Assembly (NCBI GenBank): GCA_017623675.1
Contig: JAGAOO010000036.1
Coordinates: 62,001-126,000, forward strand
Direction of reading: 5' to 3'
Source of the DNA: Lachnospiraceae bacterium
GTDB lineage: Bacteria; Bacillota; Clostridia; Lachnospirales; Lachnospiraceae
Length of the DNA stretch: 64,000 nucleotides
The translations under genes and the position numbers were made by a program. The notes below the pieces were generated by a model. That model saw only the letters and a list, made by a program, of their open reading frames with translations. It had not been told where the DNA came from and did no database searches. Shown one piece after another: positions 17,584 through 27,212 of the stretch (position 1 is the stretch's first letter; each line of letters begins with the position of its first letter).

Positions 17584-18561
17584 TTATGTGGATTTTTTAC
17601 GTAATTTATTAGTAATAATTACTAATAAAAAACCTGCCAGCAGACCTCCTATGTGTGCGGCATTGTCAACATTTACTGCAGTAAAGCCACTATATAATGA
17701 AGCAACGCACATAAATATTACACGTCTTAAAGTAATTCCGGGAATTTTCCCCTTCCAAAATAATTCCAACGCCAGTAAAGCACCGGACAAACCAAAAATT
17801 GCACCGGAGGCTCCAACCGAACCCACTGCCGATGTTTTAAGGGCAATGGAGAATAAACCTCCTGTAATTCCGGCTAAAAAATAAACCAACAAATAATTCT
17901 TTCGTCCCAGTGCCGGTTCCAAATACACCCCCAGCACACCTAAAACCATCATATTATTCGCCAAATGACTCCAGCTTCCGTGAAGAAACATATGGGTCAA
18001 TAAGCGGTAGACCTGTCCTTCTCCCAAAACAAGATACCGGCTATTCATGCCTGCGTCCAGCCATTCTTCATAATGTCCGGTAAGAACCGGTATAAAGTAA
18101 CACAATACATTCAACAATATCAGAATCACAGTAATGTAAGGAAATGTTTCCTTTGTAATTCCATACACCTTGCCATTTCTTTCCAATGAAATTCCTTCAA
18201 ACAACTGACACAGACCATCAAATTCCATAGGTTGATGTTCATATCGGTACATGCGTCTTTGATCCTTTGCAAACAACCAGACATTCGGGGTTTCTTCTAC
18301 CAAATCCAATAGTGTTTGCGAAAACATTGCATCTTCCGTACAAATAATACAGAGTTGATATACAGAAAGAAAGCCTTGATTTTTCAAGAAAGCATCTAAT
18401 TGCATACGCTTTTTCTTCAGTAATTCACCGGTCACTTCCTGTTCCAGTAAAAGAACAACAAAGCATTCCTTTTCGTTTTTTCGTGTAAAAATATAAGGCT
18501 CTTTTTCAAACTCCTGTCGATATCCCTTTGTAATTAACCCTTTTACATATTCTTGTCTCAT
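17584..18561 (-). CDS. Rhomboid-family intramembrane serine protease
   Basis: 325 residues: a cytoplasmic N-terminal domain of about 135 residues with no recognised family, then six or more membrane helices of the rhomboid core. Family markers are present: [22 protein letters not shown] near residue 190 (HxxxN loop), the catalytic serine in [15 protein letters not shown] near 240 (GxSG), and the catalytic histidine in [17 protein letters not shown] near 298. Rhomboids cut single-pass membrane proteins within the bilayer. The ATG overlaps the glpK stop (ATGA), so it is translationally coupled to glycerol kinase. Substrate unknown; the nearby membrane-anchored proteins are possible but unproven candidates. 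Confidence 0.88.
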   Translation of the reverse strand: MRQEYVKGLITKGYRQEFEKEPYIFTRKNEKECFVVLLLEQEVTGELLKKKRMQLDAFLKNQGFLSVYQLCIICTEDAMFSQTLLDLVEETPNVWLFAKDQRRMYRYEHQPMEFDGLCQLFEGISLERNGKVYGITKETFPYITVILILLNVLCYFIPVLTGHYEEWLDAGMNSRYLVLGEGQVYRLLTHMFLHGSWSHLANNMMVLGVLGVYLEPALGRKNYLLVYFLAGITGGLFSIALKTSAVGSVGASGAIFGLSGALLALELFWKGKIPGITLRRVIFMCVASLYSGFTAVNVDNAAHIGGLLAGFLLVIITNKLRKKST

Positions 18562-20042
18562 AACATTGCCTGCGCAACAGCATGTTGCCAGCCACGAACT
18601 CGTTCTTCCTTTTCATGGACGCTCATCGTTGGCAGAAATTCCCGTTCCTGTTGCCAATTACCTCTTATTTCTTCCAAATTCTGATAATAACCCACGCCTA
18701 AGCCTGCCAAATATGCCGCCCCCAATGCTGTAGTCTCAATACATTGCGGACGCTGAATCACAGACTGCAAAATATTTGCCTGAAACTGCATCAGAAAATT
18801 ATTCGCACTGGCTCCACCGTCTACTTTTAGGCAGGAAAGGGTTTCAATACCGGCTTCCCGTTCCATTAACGTCACCACATCATAGGTTTGAAACGCCAAT
18901 GCCTCTAACACAGCCCTTACAATATGCTTTCGGTTGGCACCCCTGGTCAAACCGGTCAAAATTCCTCTGGCATAAGGATCCCAATATGGTGCTCCCAAGC
19001 CTACAAATGCCGGCACCATGTGTACTCCATTCGTATCCGGTACTGACATTGCAATTTCTTCCGATTCTGCCGCACTTGAAATCAGTCCCATTTCATCTCG
19101 CAACCATTGAATTGCAGCTCCTGCTACGAATACAGACCCCTCTAATGCATATGTAATTTCCCCGTTTATTCCCCAAGCAATGGTAGTCAACAATCCATTC
19201 TTAGAAAAAACCGGTATTTCTCCTACATTCATTAACAGGAAACCACCTGTTCCATATGTATTCTTTATATCTCCCCGGCTAAAACATGCCTGACCAAACA
19301 AGGACGCCTGTTGATCTCCGGCAACTCCTGTAATTGGTATTCCACCGCCGAAAATTGAGGAATCTGTTTCTCCATACAAAAAAGTAGAATCATGAACCTC
19401 CGGAAGAATTGCTTTCGGGATATCTAATAATTTTAAAATCTCCTCATCCCATTGTTTCTCCACAATATTGAATAACATTGTTCTGGCAGCATTGGTATAA
19501 TCAGTTGCATGCACCTTACCTTTTGTCAATTTCCAAATCAGCCAGCTATCTACCGTACCAAACAATATTTCTCCTCGTTCTGCACGTTCTCTGACACCCT
19601 TCACATGATTCAAAATCCATTGAATCTTAGTGGCTGAAAAATACGCGTCTACACGCAAACCGGTTTTCTGAAAAATCATGTCGCTATATCCCTGAACATC
19701 TAACTTTTCACAAATGTCAGCGGTTCGACGACACTGCCATACAATGGCAGGATAAACAGGCTCCCCTGTTACTTTATCCCATAAAATAGTTGTTTCCCGC
19801 TGATTTGTAATTCCCAGTGCTGCAATTTGCCTATAATCAATATTAATCTGCTCCATTGCTTCTCTGGCAACTCCCATTTGCGTTGACCAAATCTCCATGG
19901 GATTGTGCTCTACCCAGCCCGGCTGAGGATAATATTGCTGAAATTCTTTTTGTGCAACACTGACAATCGTTCCATTCCGATCAAACAATATACAACGGGA
20001 ACTGGTAGTTCCCTGATCCAATGCCATCAAATACTGCTTCAT
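18558..20042 (-). CDS. glpK: Glycerol kinase
   Basis: Phosphorylates glycerol to sn-glycerol 3-phosphate. Start set at ATG 20042 ([21 protein letters not shown]), since AGGAGG lies six bases upstream; a longer frame to 20069 is not supported. The product is 494 residues, standard length. FGGY-kinase motifs: DQGTTSSR at residues 9-16, [13 protein letters not shown] near 45, GITNQRET near 78, [12 protein letters not shown] near 255, [12 protein letters not shown] near 275, and the FGGY C-terminal signature [18 protein letters not shown] near 355-372. No glpF or glpD is next to it; the downstream partner is a rhomboid gene overlapping by 4 bp. Confidence 0.95.
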   Translation of the reverse strand: MKQYLMALDQGTTSSRCILFDRNGTIVSVAQKEFQQYYPQPGWVEHNPMEIWSTQMGVAREAMEQINIDYRQIAALGITNQRETTILWDKVTGEPVYPAIVWQCRRTADICEKLDVQGYSDMIFQKTGLRVDAYFSATKIQWILNHVKGVRERAERGEILFGTVDSWLIWKLTKGKVHATDYTNAARTMLFNIVEKQWDEEILKLLDIPKAILPEVHDSTFLYGETDSSIFGGGIPITGVAGDQQASLFGQACFSRGDIKNTYGTGGFLLMNVGEIPVFSKNGLLTTIAWGINGEITYALEGSVFVAGAAIQWLRDEMGLISSAAESEEIAMSVPDTNGVHMVPAFVGLGAPYWDPYARGILTGLTRGANRKHIVRAVLEALAFQTYDVVTLMEREAGIETLSCLKVDGGASANNFLMQFQANILQSVIQRPQCIETTALGAAYLAGLGVGYYQNLEEIRGNWQQEREFLPTMSVHEKEERVRGWQHAVAQAML

Positions 20043-20117
20043 GTCATTCCTCCTACAGTTTATCCGCATCCATCTAATATAAACTTAAACGCTTGGATAT
20101 CACATTGTTTCGACTAA

Positions 20118-20148
20118 AAAGGGCGAGAACTCATGTATCTCACCCTTT
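20118..20148 (-). terminator. Terminator of the YbjQ-like gene
   Basis: Minus strand AAAGGGTGAGA-N9-TCTCGCCCTTT followed directly by TTAG. An 11-bp stem with one G-U pair, 30 bp after the stop at 20178. Confidence 0.8.
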
Positions 20149-20177
20149 CAAGCATTCTGAATCTTTTAACAGTCAAA

Positions 20178-21287
20178 TTACGATTCAAAAATATTCTGAA
20201 CCTTTTCGATTACAACTTCCTTCATATCACCGCGAGTCTTTTCATACTGCAATGCTGACTCCAAGGTCTGTAACAATTCCATACGAGAATCCGGATCAAT
20301 GTCTTTAATATATTCTTTAATAACAATATCCTTCATTTCCTTTACGGTATTCTTGGTTGCCATCTTGTCCAACATTTCTTCATAATTAAAGCCTAAATCC
20401 TTCTTGATTTCTGCTTCTTTTCTTCCACAGATATCACATTCTGCGTCACTTACTTTATTAATGCAACCACATACACAGGTCCAAATCATGCCATTTGTCT
20501 GATACTTAACAACTGCATCAATACCACGCTTTTTCTTTAAGCTTTCCAGACGACGATAGGTAAGACCGGTGCTGATTGGCAATTCTTCACATACTACTAC
20601 ATTTCTGGCTGTAACATACTTACGAACAATTACCTTTGCATCTTTAATTAATTTCACTTCTCGTTCCTTAACATCACATTCAATCCAGTCTGCTTCCAAC
20701 TGTGAAACATTATTCTTCTCAAATGTAAAGTCCATGTCGCGAAGCACAACCTTCTCATCATAATATGTAGTAAGTTCTACGTCAGCACGAATAGCAAGAA
20801 TTTCCTCATTCTTATAATTCATAAATACCGGAGAAATTCTGGTTGCACTCTTGTCCGCACGAATTCGTACCTGAACCGGACGAAGGAACATCTTCGTATA
20901 GTAGTTTGTTACATATAAATTCTGACGCACGCCTTCATAATTACGGCTTTCTTTCTCTTTTACCAACACAGCAGTACCGGTTGCAACAATACCCAGTGTG
21001 TTATTTGTAATACTGTTCGTCAATTCATTATAACGAATGGTAATACCAATAACTGCATTCGCTCCTCTTCTCTTTGCCTCTTCCTCTAAAAGACTAACTG
21101 CAGTCTGATGTACCTGAGACAATTTCTTTGTTAATTCTTTACTCTCCTTTGCATCCATCTCTGAGTTTCCGGAAAACTCCTGGAAGAACTTTCCCGTCAA
21201 TGCAGTCTGACCACTAACCAGTCCTAAATATTCTGAAATCTCATATCCTTCGATATCAGAACCGGATGTCATAATAATATTGTCCAT
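20178..21287 (-). CDS. YbjQ/UPF0145-domain protein with C-terminal zinc ribbon
   Basis: The start at 21287 is chosen for GGGGAGG six bases upstream; the frame extends to 21353 without support. In the 369-residue product, residues 1-110 match the YbjQ/UPF0145 (putative heavy-metal-binding) fold: IIMTSGSDIEGYEISEYLGL, AKRRGANAVIGITIRYNEL and VATGTAVLVK. The middle (about 130-265) is mostly beta and unrecognised. A zinc-ribbon-like CVCGCINKVSDAECDICG (CxC...CxxC) lies near residue 270-287, and the last 80 residues are helical and acidic. Function unknown; YbjQ proteins are pentameric in known structures, and the zinc ribbon suggests nucleic acid or protein binding. Monocistronic, with its own promoter and terminator. 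Confidence 0.7.
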   Translation of the reverse strand: MDNIIMTSGSDIEGYEISEYLGLVSGQTALTGKFFQEFSGNSEMDAKESKELTKKLSQVHQTAVSLLEEEAKRRGANAVIGITIRYNELTNSITNNTLGIVATGTAVLVKEKESRNYEGVRQNLYVTNYYTKMFLRPVQVRIRADKSATRISPVFMNYKNEEILAIRADVELTTYYDEKVVLRDMDFTFEKNNVSQLEADWIECDVKEREVKLIKDAKVIVRKYVTARNVVVCEELPISTGLTYRRLESLKKKRGIDAVVKYQTNGMIWTCVCGCINKVSDAECDICGRKEAEIKKDLGFNYEEMLDKMATKNTVKEMKDIVIKEYIKDIDPDSRMELLQTLESALQYEKTRGDMKEVVIEKVQNIFES

Positions 21288-21324
21288 AATATGCCTCCCC
21301 ATAATTGCTAAATTTATGATTAAA

Positions 21325-21353
21325 ATTATAGCATAATCCACAATAGAATCCAA
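21325..21353 (-). promoter_or_regulatory. Predicted promoter of the YbjQ-like gene
   Basis: Minus strand TTGGAT (21348-21353), 17 bp, perfect TATAAT (21325-21330). Confidence 0.65.
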
Positions 21354-21476
21354 TGCCTATTTTATCCTTTTTCGTCACTTTGCCAATTTGCACAAAAACT
21401 ATTATGCAATCTGTCTTTATAGACTAGTATTTTATCTAATTTTATATTGAAATTTTACCTAATTATGTTTTTGGAA

Positions 21477-21505
21477 TTGCTGAATCCCACATTTTCTACT
21501 ATAAT
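21477..21505 (+). promoter_or_regulatory. Predicted promoter of the amidohydrolase gene
   Basis: TTGCTG (21477-21482), 17 bp, perfect TATAAT (21500-21505). The gene starts 70 bp downstream. It is divergent from the promoter at 21325-21353. Confidence 0.5.
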
Positions 21506-21575
21506 TGATGTAATTATGGAGATACTAGATATGACTTACATTTTATGAGATTATACCAAGAAACGAGGAATTAAA

Positions 21576-22388
21576 ATGATTATTGATTTTCATACACATG
21601 TGTTCCCTGAGGTTATCGCTGCCAAAACCATTGAAAAATTAGGTGCATTTGCCAACATCACAGCAAAAACCAACGGGGTATTGAGCGGTCTAAAGGCATC
21701 CATGCAGGAGGCAGGCGTCGATTACTCTGTCATTCTACCGGTTGTCACAAAACCCGCTCAATTTCAATCAGTAAATGAATATGCTGCTTCCATCAATGGC
21801 AAAGATGGCATCATTTCCTTCGGCGGCATCCACCCGGACAGCACCGATTACAAAAGGGAATTAGACCAGATTCATGCATTCGGCTTACCCGGTATTAAAC
21901 TCCATCCTGATTATCAGCAGGCGCATATTAATGACCAGCGATATCTGGACTTAATTACTTATGCAGTTGATTTAGGACTTATCATATCCATTCATGCAGG
22001 CGTAGACATCGGTCTTCCTGATATTGTACACTGTCCTCCCAACGAAGCATTACAGATGCTGCAATATGTAGAAGAACATGCCAAGCACCCGGAGGAAGCC
22101 AAAATTATCCTTGCCCATACCGGTGGGTATGACCAATGGGATGATGTAGAACAGTTACTGGTTGGAAAACATGTCTATTTTGACCTCGCATACAGCCTGG
22201 GACACATTCCGGGCCAACAATTATTAAGAATCATAGAAAATCATGGTGCTGACCGAATCCTATTTGCAACCGACTCCCCTTGGAACGGTCAAAAAGAGGA
22301 TATTGCATACTTAAAATCCTTAGGTCTGCCACCGGAAGAAGAAGCTGCCATATTAGGAGAAAACGGGGCAGTGCTTTTACAATTATAA
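21576..22388 (+). CDS. Amidohydrolase-family (AMDH2/COG2159-like) metal-dependent hydrolase
   Basis: 270 residues, a complete metal-dependent TIM barrel of the amidohydrolase_2 type. Metal/active-site residues are visible in order: IDFHTHVFP (HxH, residues 3-11), GIKLHPDYQ near 107, SIHAGVD near 139, AHTGGYDQWDD near 179, and FATDSPWNGQKED near 229, with the conserved aspartate of this family. These enzymes act as hydrolases or decarboxylases on varied small molecules; the substrate cannot be told from sequence. ACGAGGAATTAAA precedes the ATG. It converges with, and overlaps by 6 bp, the radical SAM gene on the other strand. Confidence 0.8.
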   Translation: MIIDFHTHVFPEVIAAKTIEKLGAFANITAKTNGVLSGLKASMQEAGVDYSVILPVVTKPAQFQSVNEYAASINGKDGIISFGGIHPDSTDYKRELDQIHAFGLPGIKLHPDYQQAHINDQRYLDLITYAVDLGLIISIHAGVDIGLPDIVHCPPNEALQMLQYVEEHAKHPEEAKIILAHTGGYDQWDDVEQLLVGKHVYFDLAYSLGHIPGQQLLRIIENHGADRILFATDSPWNGQKEDIAYLKSLGLPPEEEAAILGENGAVLLQL

Positions 22389-23291
22389 AGCACTGCCCTG
22401 TTCTACATCCCGTTTTGCAAATTCACGACGAATGATGTTCATAACCATTCTCTTATTTCCACTCCACTTCGGAGCAATCAAGATCCGTTTGGCACCATCA
22501 CCGGTCAAGCGGTGAATCACCATATCCTTCGGCAAATGCCGGATACATAACTCCAGAATATCTATATACTCATCTAATGTAAGAGTTTCAAACCTTCCTT
22601 CCCGATACTCCTGTGCCAAGTCTGTATCCTCTAACACATGAAGCAATTGCAATTTAATCCCCTGGGTTCTGGTTCTTCCTACATATTCAACTGTTGCCAG
22701 CATATCTTCTACTGTTTCTCCCGGTAATCCAAGAATCACATGGGTAATCACATCTATTTCCCGTTCTTTCAAAGCCAAAACTGCCCTGTCATACACCGGC
22801 AAATCATATCCCCTGCGAATGTAATCAGCGGTCTTTGGATGAATGGTCTGTAATCCCAGTTCCACCCATACCGGTTTGATTCGATTCAGCCGTTCCAGCA
22901 TATCAAGGATATCCTCCTGCAAACAGTCCGGACGGGTTGCAATGGATAAAATCTCCACCTCCGCATCCCCCATTGCCTCCATGAACAATGGTTCCAGTTC
23001 CTCCACACTGCCATAGGTATTGGTAAACGCCTGAAAATATGCAATGTAGCCTACATCTTCCGCCGGAAGCTTCTTCTGTATCCGTTCTTTTGCCTCTGCA
23101 AGCTGTTGTCCAATTGGCAACTGTCGATTGGCAGCAAAGTCGCCGGAGCCACTTCCGCTGCAGAAGATGCATCCCCGATTGCCACAGGTACCGTCCCGAT
23201 TCGGGCAGGTTCTGCCTGCGTCCAAGGCCAGCTTGTATAGCTTTTTATTATACTTTTGTTTTAAGTAGTCACTCAGATTATTGTACCACAT
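22383..23291 (-). CDS. YhcC-type (TIGR01212) radical SAM protein
   Basis: 302 residues, typical for the YhcC/TIGR01212 family. The cluster-binding region is the unusual extended form seen in this family: TCPNRDGTCGNRGCIFCSG near residues 28-46. Further conserved stretches are AYFQAFTNTYG near 85, EILSIATRPDCL near 112, VWVELGLQTIHPKT near 140, and THVILGLPGETVEDML near 180. E. coli YhcC is thought to be linked to nitrogen/glutamate metabolism, but the reaction is unknown. Its start lies inside the end of the upstream transposase-like fragment (19-bp overlap), suggesting it is read from a promoter within or before that fragment. Confidence 0.85.
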   Translation of the reverse strand: MWYNNLSDYLKQKYNKKLYKLALDAGRTCPNRDGTCGNRGCIFCSGSGSGDFAANRQLPIGQQLAEAKERIQKKLPAEDVGYIAYFQAFTNTYGSVEELEPLFMEAMGDAEVEILSIATRPDCLQEDILDMLERLNRIKPVWVELGLQTIHPKTADYIRRGYDLPVYDRAVLALKEREIDVITHVILGLPGETVEDMLATVEYVGRTRTQGIKLQLLHVLEDTDLAQEYREGRFETLTLDEYIDILELCIRHLPKDMVIHRLTGDGAKRILIAPKWSGNKRMVMNIIRREFAKRDVEQGSAL

Positions 23292-23848
23292 CGTTGTTTT
23301 CTAACTTTGCTTCTCTTTCCTTCCACTATTTCCGGTATTGATTGATACAAATACCTCATAATCTTTTGCTGAATCGCCATTAGTTCTCCATATTCTTCTG
23401 AACTCAATATTCCTTCTTCAAATATTCCTTTCAATTCAATTATACTATCATTTAGTATTATTTTGCAATCGTATATTAAATTATTTTTCACTTCTTTTCG
23501 CATTTCATATACTAATCGCCTTGTTTTCAATTGTAAAAATGGAATTAATAGGTATAAACCAAGTTCTCTTAACTCCTTAGCCGTCATCATCATCACTCGA
23601 ACAGAACCAACCGGAATTACAATACTTTCCCCTGTTTCTTCACATTTCACCCGATAATCATGCCGTGTCGGAGTTCGTTTGTTCGCTTGCAGATAAATAA
23701 CCCGAAAGAAACCTTCGCCCTGATAACAGCTTCGTTCCCGAAGCATATAAATAATTTCTGCCAATAAGTAACCTCCTTTGTATGAATATACCTTTACATT
23801 AAAATGAATATTGTGTCGATATGCCACATCAGAAAACAAATCAAACAA
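23273..23848 (-). CDS. Hypothetical protein resembling the C-terminal half of an Rpn/PD-(D/E)XK-type transposase
   Basis: The open frame starts with TTG at 23848 and has 191 residues. The stretch MTAKELRELGLYLLIPFLQLKTRR near residue 88-111 and the charged tail resemble the C-terminal portion of Rpn-family recombination-promoting nucleases common in Lachnospiraceae; the N-terminal nuclease part is missing, so it may be a fragment. There is no good ribosome binding site at 23848, but a near-perfect AAAGGAGG lies inside the frame seven bases before TTG 23764 (residue 29), which could be the true start of a 163-residue protein. The upstream 150 bp are very AT-rich. Family assignment is tentative. 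Confidence 0.4.
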   Translation of the reverse strand: MFDLFSDVAYRHNIHFNVKVYSYKGGYLLAEIIYMLRERSCYQGEGFFRVIYLQANKRTPTRHDYRVKCEETGESIVIPVGSVRVMMMTAKELRELGLYLLIPFLQLKTRRLVYEMRKEVKNNLIYDCKIILNDSIIELKGIFEEGILSSEEYGELMAIQQKIMRYLYQSIPEIVEGKRSKVRKQRCGTII

Positions 23849-23935
23849 GATTTAATTTACAACGTAATAATACATTATGTGTTCTTATTTATCAATTTAA
23901 TTATTTATTTTTTATTGTATCGTCATTCAAAAAGC

Positions 23936-23980
23936 AAAAAATCCTTGAATATGAATTACTCCATATCCAAGGACTTTTTT
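23936..23980 (-). terminator. Terminator of carAB
   Basis: TCCTTGAATATG (23942-23953) pairs with CATATCCAAGGA (23962-23973) with one mismatch, flanked by A-run and T-run. It lies about 25 bp after the carB stop; the minus strand reads into TTTTTT. Confidence 0.85.
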
Positions 23981-24002
23981 ATCATTTCAATTACAAAATT
24001 TC

Positions 24003-27000
24003 TTATTCTTCTACCGACTTAATTTCTCCGATATCGATAACTTCCAAATCGTCATTGTTTGCCTCTAAGCTGGTCAGCAGGGCATCTGCTGTATCCAGAC
24101 TGGTCAGACAATACACACCGGTTTCAATGGCATGCCGACGAATAATAAAACCATCTTTGCTATGTTCTACACCTTGGGACGGTGTATCAATAATCAGGTC
24201 AATTTCATGACTCAAAATCAAGTCTAACAGATTTGGTGAAGGTTCCTCTACCTTATTAATTACTTCTGCATGAACCCCATTTTCATTCAAAACTCTTGCA
24301 GTACTCTTGGTAGAATGAATCTCATAACCAAGTGCCTGGAATCTTCTTCCAATTTCAATGGCATCCAGCTTATCTGCATCGCGAACAGTAATAATCATCT
24401 TCTTATGCTTTGGCAATTGAACACCGGCACCTAAGAATGCCTTATACAATGCTTCATTAAAGTTCTTGGAAATACCAAGGCACTCACCGGTAGATTTCAT
24501 TTCCGGTCCTAAGCTGATTTCTGCACCACGCAGCTTTTCAAAAGAGAATACCGGCATCTTAATTGCATAGTATTCTGATTCCGGCTGCAAGCCCGGTGTA
24601 TAACCCAAATCCTTTAACTTCGCACCGGTAATAACCTTTGATGCCAGGTCAACAATCGGAATTCCGGTTACTTTACTGATATATGGCACGGTACGGGAAG
24701 ACCGGGGATTTACTTCAATCACGTATACTTCATCCTGATATACAATGAACTGGATGTTAATCAGACCAATTACATGCAGACTATTTGCCAGCTTCTTTGT
24801 ATAATCAGCAATGACACGCTTAATCTTATCTGATAATCCTGCCGGATATACGGAGATACTATCACCGGAATGAATACCGGCACGTTCTACGTGCTCCATG
24901 ATACCGGGAATTACAATATCCTCGCCATCACATACAGCATCTACTTCAACCTCTTTACCCATCAGGTACTTATCTACCAGAATCGGATGCTCCTGTACAT
25001 TTCGGTTAATAACTTCCATGAACTCTACGATATCCTTATCTGCAATAGCAATCTGCATACCGGCACCACCCAATACATAGGATGGGCGAACCAATACCGG
25101 ATATCCCAATTCATGTGCCGCTTCCAAAGCTTCTTCACAGGTAAATACCGTTTTACCTGCCGGTCTTGGAATACAGCATTTCTCCAAAATCTCATCAAAT
25201 AACTCTCTGTCTTCTGCTGCATCAACATTCTCTGCACTGGTACCAAGAATCTTAACGCCCATTTTCAAGAGTGCTTCTGTCAGCTTAATAGCTGTCTGTC
25301 CACCGAACTGAACCACTGCTCCATCCGGCTTTTCCAAATTCACTATTGACTCTACATCTTCTGCTGTTAATGGTTCAAAGTACAATTTATCTGCAATATC
25401 GAAGTCTGTACTAACGGTTTCCGGATTGTTATTTACTATGATGGTTTCATATCCTTCTGCCTTCAATGCCCAGGTAGAATGAACGGAACAATAGTCAAAC
25501 TCAATACCCTGTCCAATTCGAATCGGACCGGAACCGAGAACCATAATCTTCTTCTTGCTATGGTCTTCTTCTACTTCGTTCACACCATCATAGCAGGAAT
25601 AATAATATGGCGTTGTTGCTTCAAACTCTGCAGCACAGGTATCAACAATCTTATATGCTGCATGGATACCCATTGCATAACGCATTTCCTTGATTTCCTG
25701 CTCTGTTTTTCCCACAATCTGTCCGATTACCTTATCCGGGAATTCCATCCGCTTTGCTTCCTGCATCAATTCTTTATCTAATTCCTTAGCCTCCCGTAAG
25801 GCTTGTTCCATCTTAACAATATTAGCAATCTTATCCAGGAACCATTCATCCACCTTAGTAATGGAGTGAATTTCGCCAAGAGAGATGCCTCTACGAATTG
25901 CTTCTGCAATTACGAATATACGACGGTCATCTACTTTGTAAAGACGTTCATGTATCTCTTCTAACGGACGCTTATCATAGTCCAGATAAATCAAACTGTC
26001 TACATGCTGCTCCAGAGAACGAAGTGCTTTCATTAAGGCACCTTCAAAATTCGTACAAATACTCATAACCTCACCGGTTGCTTTCATCTGTGTGGTCAAA
26101 GTACGCTTTGCCTTAATAAATTTATCAAATGGAAGACGTGGAATCTTTACAACCACATAATCCAAGGCCGGCTCAAAGCTGGCATAGGTCTTACCTGTAA
26201 CCGCATTCTTAATCTCGTCCAGATTATATCCAAGTGCAATCTTAGCTGCTACCTTTGCAATCGGATATCCGGTTGCCTTAGATGCCAAAGCCGAAGAACG
26301 GCTAACACGAGGATTTACTTCAATAACACAATATTCAAAGGAATCCGGATTTAACGCAAACTGTACGTTACATCCACCCTTGATATCCAGTTCACTGATA
26401 ATACTCAATGCCGCACTACGAAGCATTTGGTGTTCCTTATCCGCCAAGGTCTGTGACGGTGCAACTACAATACTGTCACCGGTATGAACACCAACCGGGT
26501 CAAGGTTTTCCATATTACAGATTGTAATACAGGTACCATTTGCATCCCGCATTACCTCGTACTCAATTTCTTTCCAGCCTGCAATGCAACGCTCTACCAA
26601 TACTTGGCCTACCCGGCTCAGACGAAGACCATTTTCCAAAATGTCAATGAATTCTTCTTCATTTTCTGCAATACCACCGCCGGAACCACCAAGGGTATAT
26701 GCCGGACGCAACACTGCCGGATATCCAATAGTCTTTACGAATTCCAAACCATCTTCCACCGTAGTAACAACCTGAGATGGTGCACAAGGCTGATGAATTT
26801 TTTCCATGGTTTTCTTGAATTCATCCCGGTCCTCTGCTTTCTTGATTGTCTTTGCAGATGTACCAATCAAACGAACATTATGCTCCTTTAAGAAACCGGA
26901 TTCTTCCAATTCCATCGCAATGTTCAAGGCAGCCTGTCCGCCTAAGGTTGGCAATACACTATCCGGTTTTTCCTTAATAATTACTTTTTTTACCACTTCC

Positions 27001-27212
27001 GGTGTTAACGGTTCAATATAAACCTTATCCGCAATATCTACATCCGTCATGATGGTTGCAGGATTGGAGTTGATTAACACAACGCAGATGCCTTCTTCCT
27101 TCAGTGAACGGCATGCCTGTGTTCCTGCATAGTCAAATTCCGCTGCCTGACCAATGACAATCGGTCCGGAACCAATAACGACAACTTTTTTAATACTTGC
27201 AATCTTCGGCAT
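24003..27212 (-). CDS. carB: Carbamoyl-phosphate synthase, large subunit
   Basis: Makes carbamoyl phosphate from bicarbonate, ammonia (delivered from CarA) and two ATP, for pyrimidines and arginine. The 1069 residues are full length and show the two homologous ATP-grasp halves: VVIGSGPIVIGQAAEFDYAG near residue 10 and its copy VLGSGPIRIGQGIEFDYCS near 556, each followed by an ATP-grasp segment (RPAYTLGGSGGGIAEN near 170; RPSYVLGGAGMQIA near 710) and metal-binding EVNPR (near 300 and 840). The last 130 residues are the MGS-like allosteric domain (LIIDTPSQGVEHSKDGFIIRR). The start ATG overlaps the carA stop as TAATG, so translation is coupled. Confidence 0.96.
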   Translation of the reverse strand: MPKIASIKKVVVIGSGPIVIGQAAEFDYAGTQACRSLKEEGICVVLINSNPATIMTDVDIADKVYIEPLTPEVVKKVIIKEKPDSVLPTLGGQAALNIAMELEESGFLKEHNVRLIGTSAKTIKKAEDRDEFKKTMEKIHQPCAPSQVVTTVEDGLEFVKTIGYPAVLRPAYTLGGSGGGIAENEEEFIDILENGLRLSRVGQVLVERCIAGWKEIEYEVMRDANGTCITICNMENLDPVGVHTGDSIVVAPSQTLADKEHQMLRSAALSIISELDIKGGCNVQFALNPDSFEYCVIEVNPRVSRSSALASKATGYPIAKVAAKIALGYNLDEIKNAVTGKTYASFEPALDYVVVKIPRLPFDKFIKAKRTLTTQMKATGEVMSICTNFEGALMKALRSLEQHVDSLIYLDYDKRPLEEIHERLYKVDDRRIFVIAEAIRRGISLGEIHSITKVDEWFLDKIANIVKMEQALREAKELDKELMQEAKRMEFPDKVIGQIVGKTEQEIKEMRYAMGIHAAYKIVDTCAAEFEATTPYYYSCYDGVNEVEEDHSKKKIMVLGSGPIRIGQGIEFDYCSVHSTWALKAEGYETIIVNNNPETVSTDFDIADKLYFEPLTAEDVESIVNLEKPDGAVVQFGGQTAIKLTEALLKMGVKILGTSAENVDAAEDRELFDEILEKCCIPRPAGKTVFTCEEALEAAHELGYPVLVRPSYVLGGAGMQIAIADKDIVEFMEVINRNVQEHPILVDKYLMGKEVEVDAVCDGEDIVIPGIMEHVERAGIHSGDSISVYPAGLSDKIKRVIADYTKKLANSLHVIGLINIQFIVYQDEVYVIEVNPRSSRTVPYISKVTGIPIVDLASKVITGAKLKDLGYTPGLQPESEYYAIKMPVFSFEKLRGAEISLGPEMKSTGECLGISKNFNEALYKAFLGAGVQLPKHKKMIITVRDADKLDAIEIGRRFQALGYEIHSTKSTARVLNENGVHAEVINKVEEPSPNLLDLILSHEIDLIIDTPSQGVEHSKDGFIIRRHAIETGVYCLTSLDTADALLTSLEANNDDLEVIDIGEIKSVEE

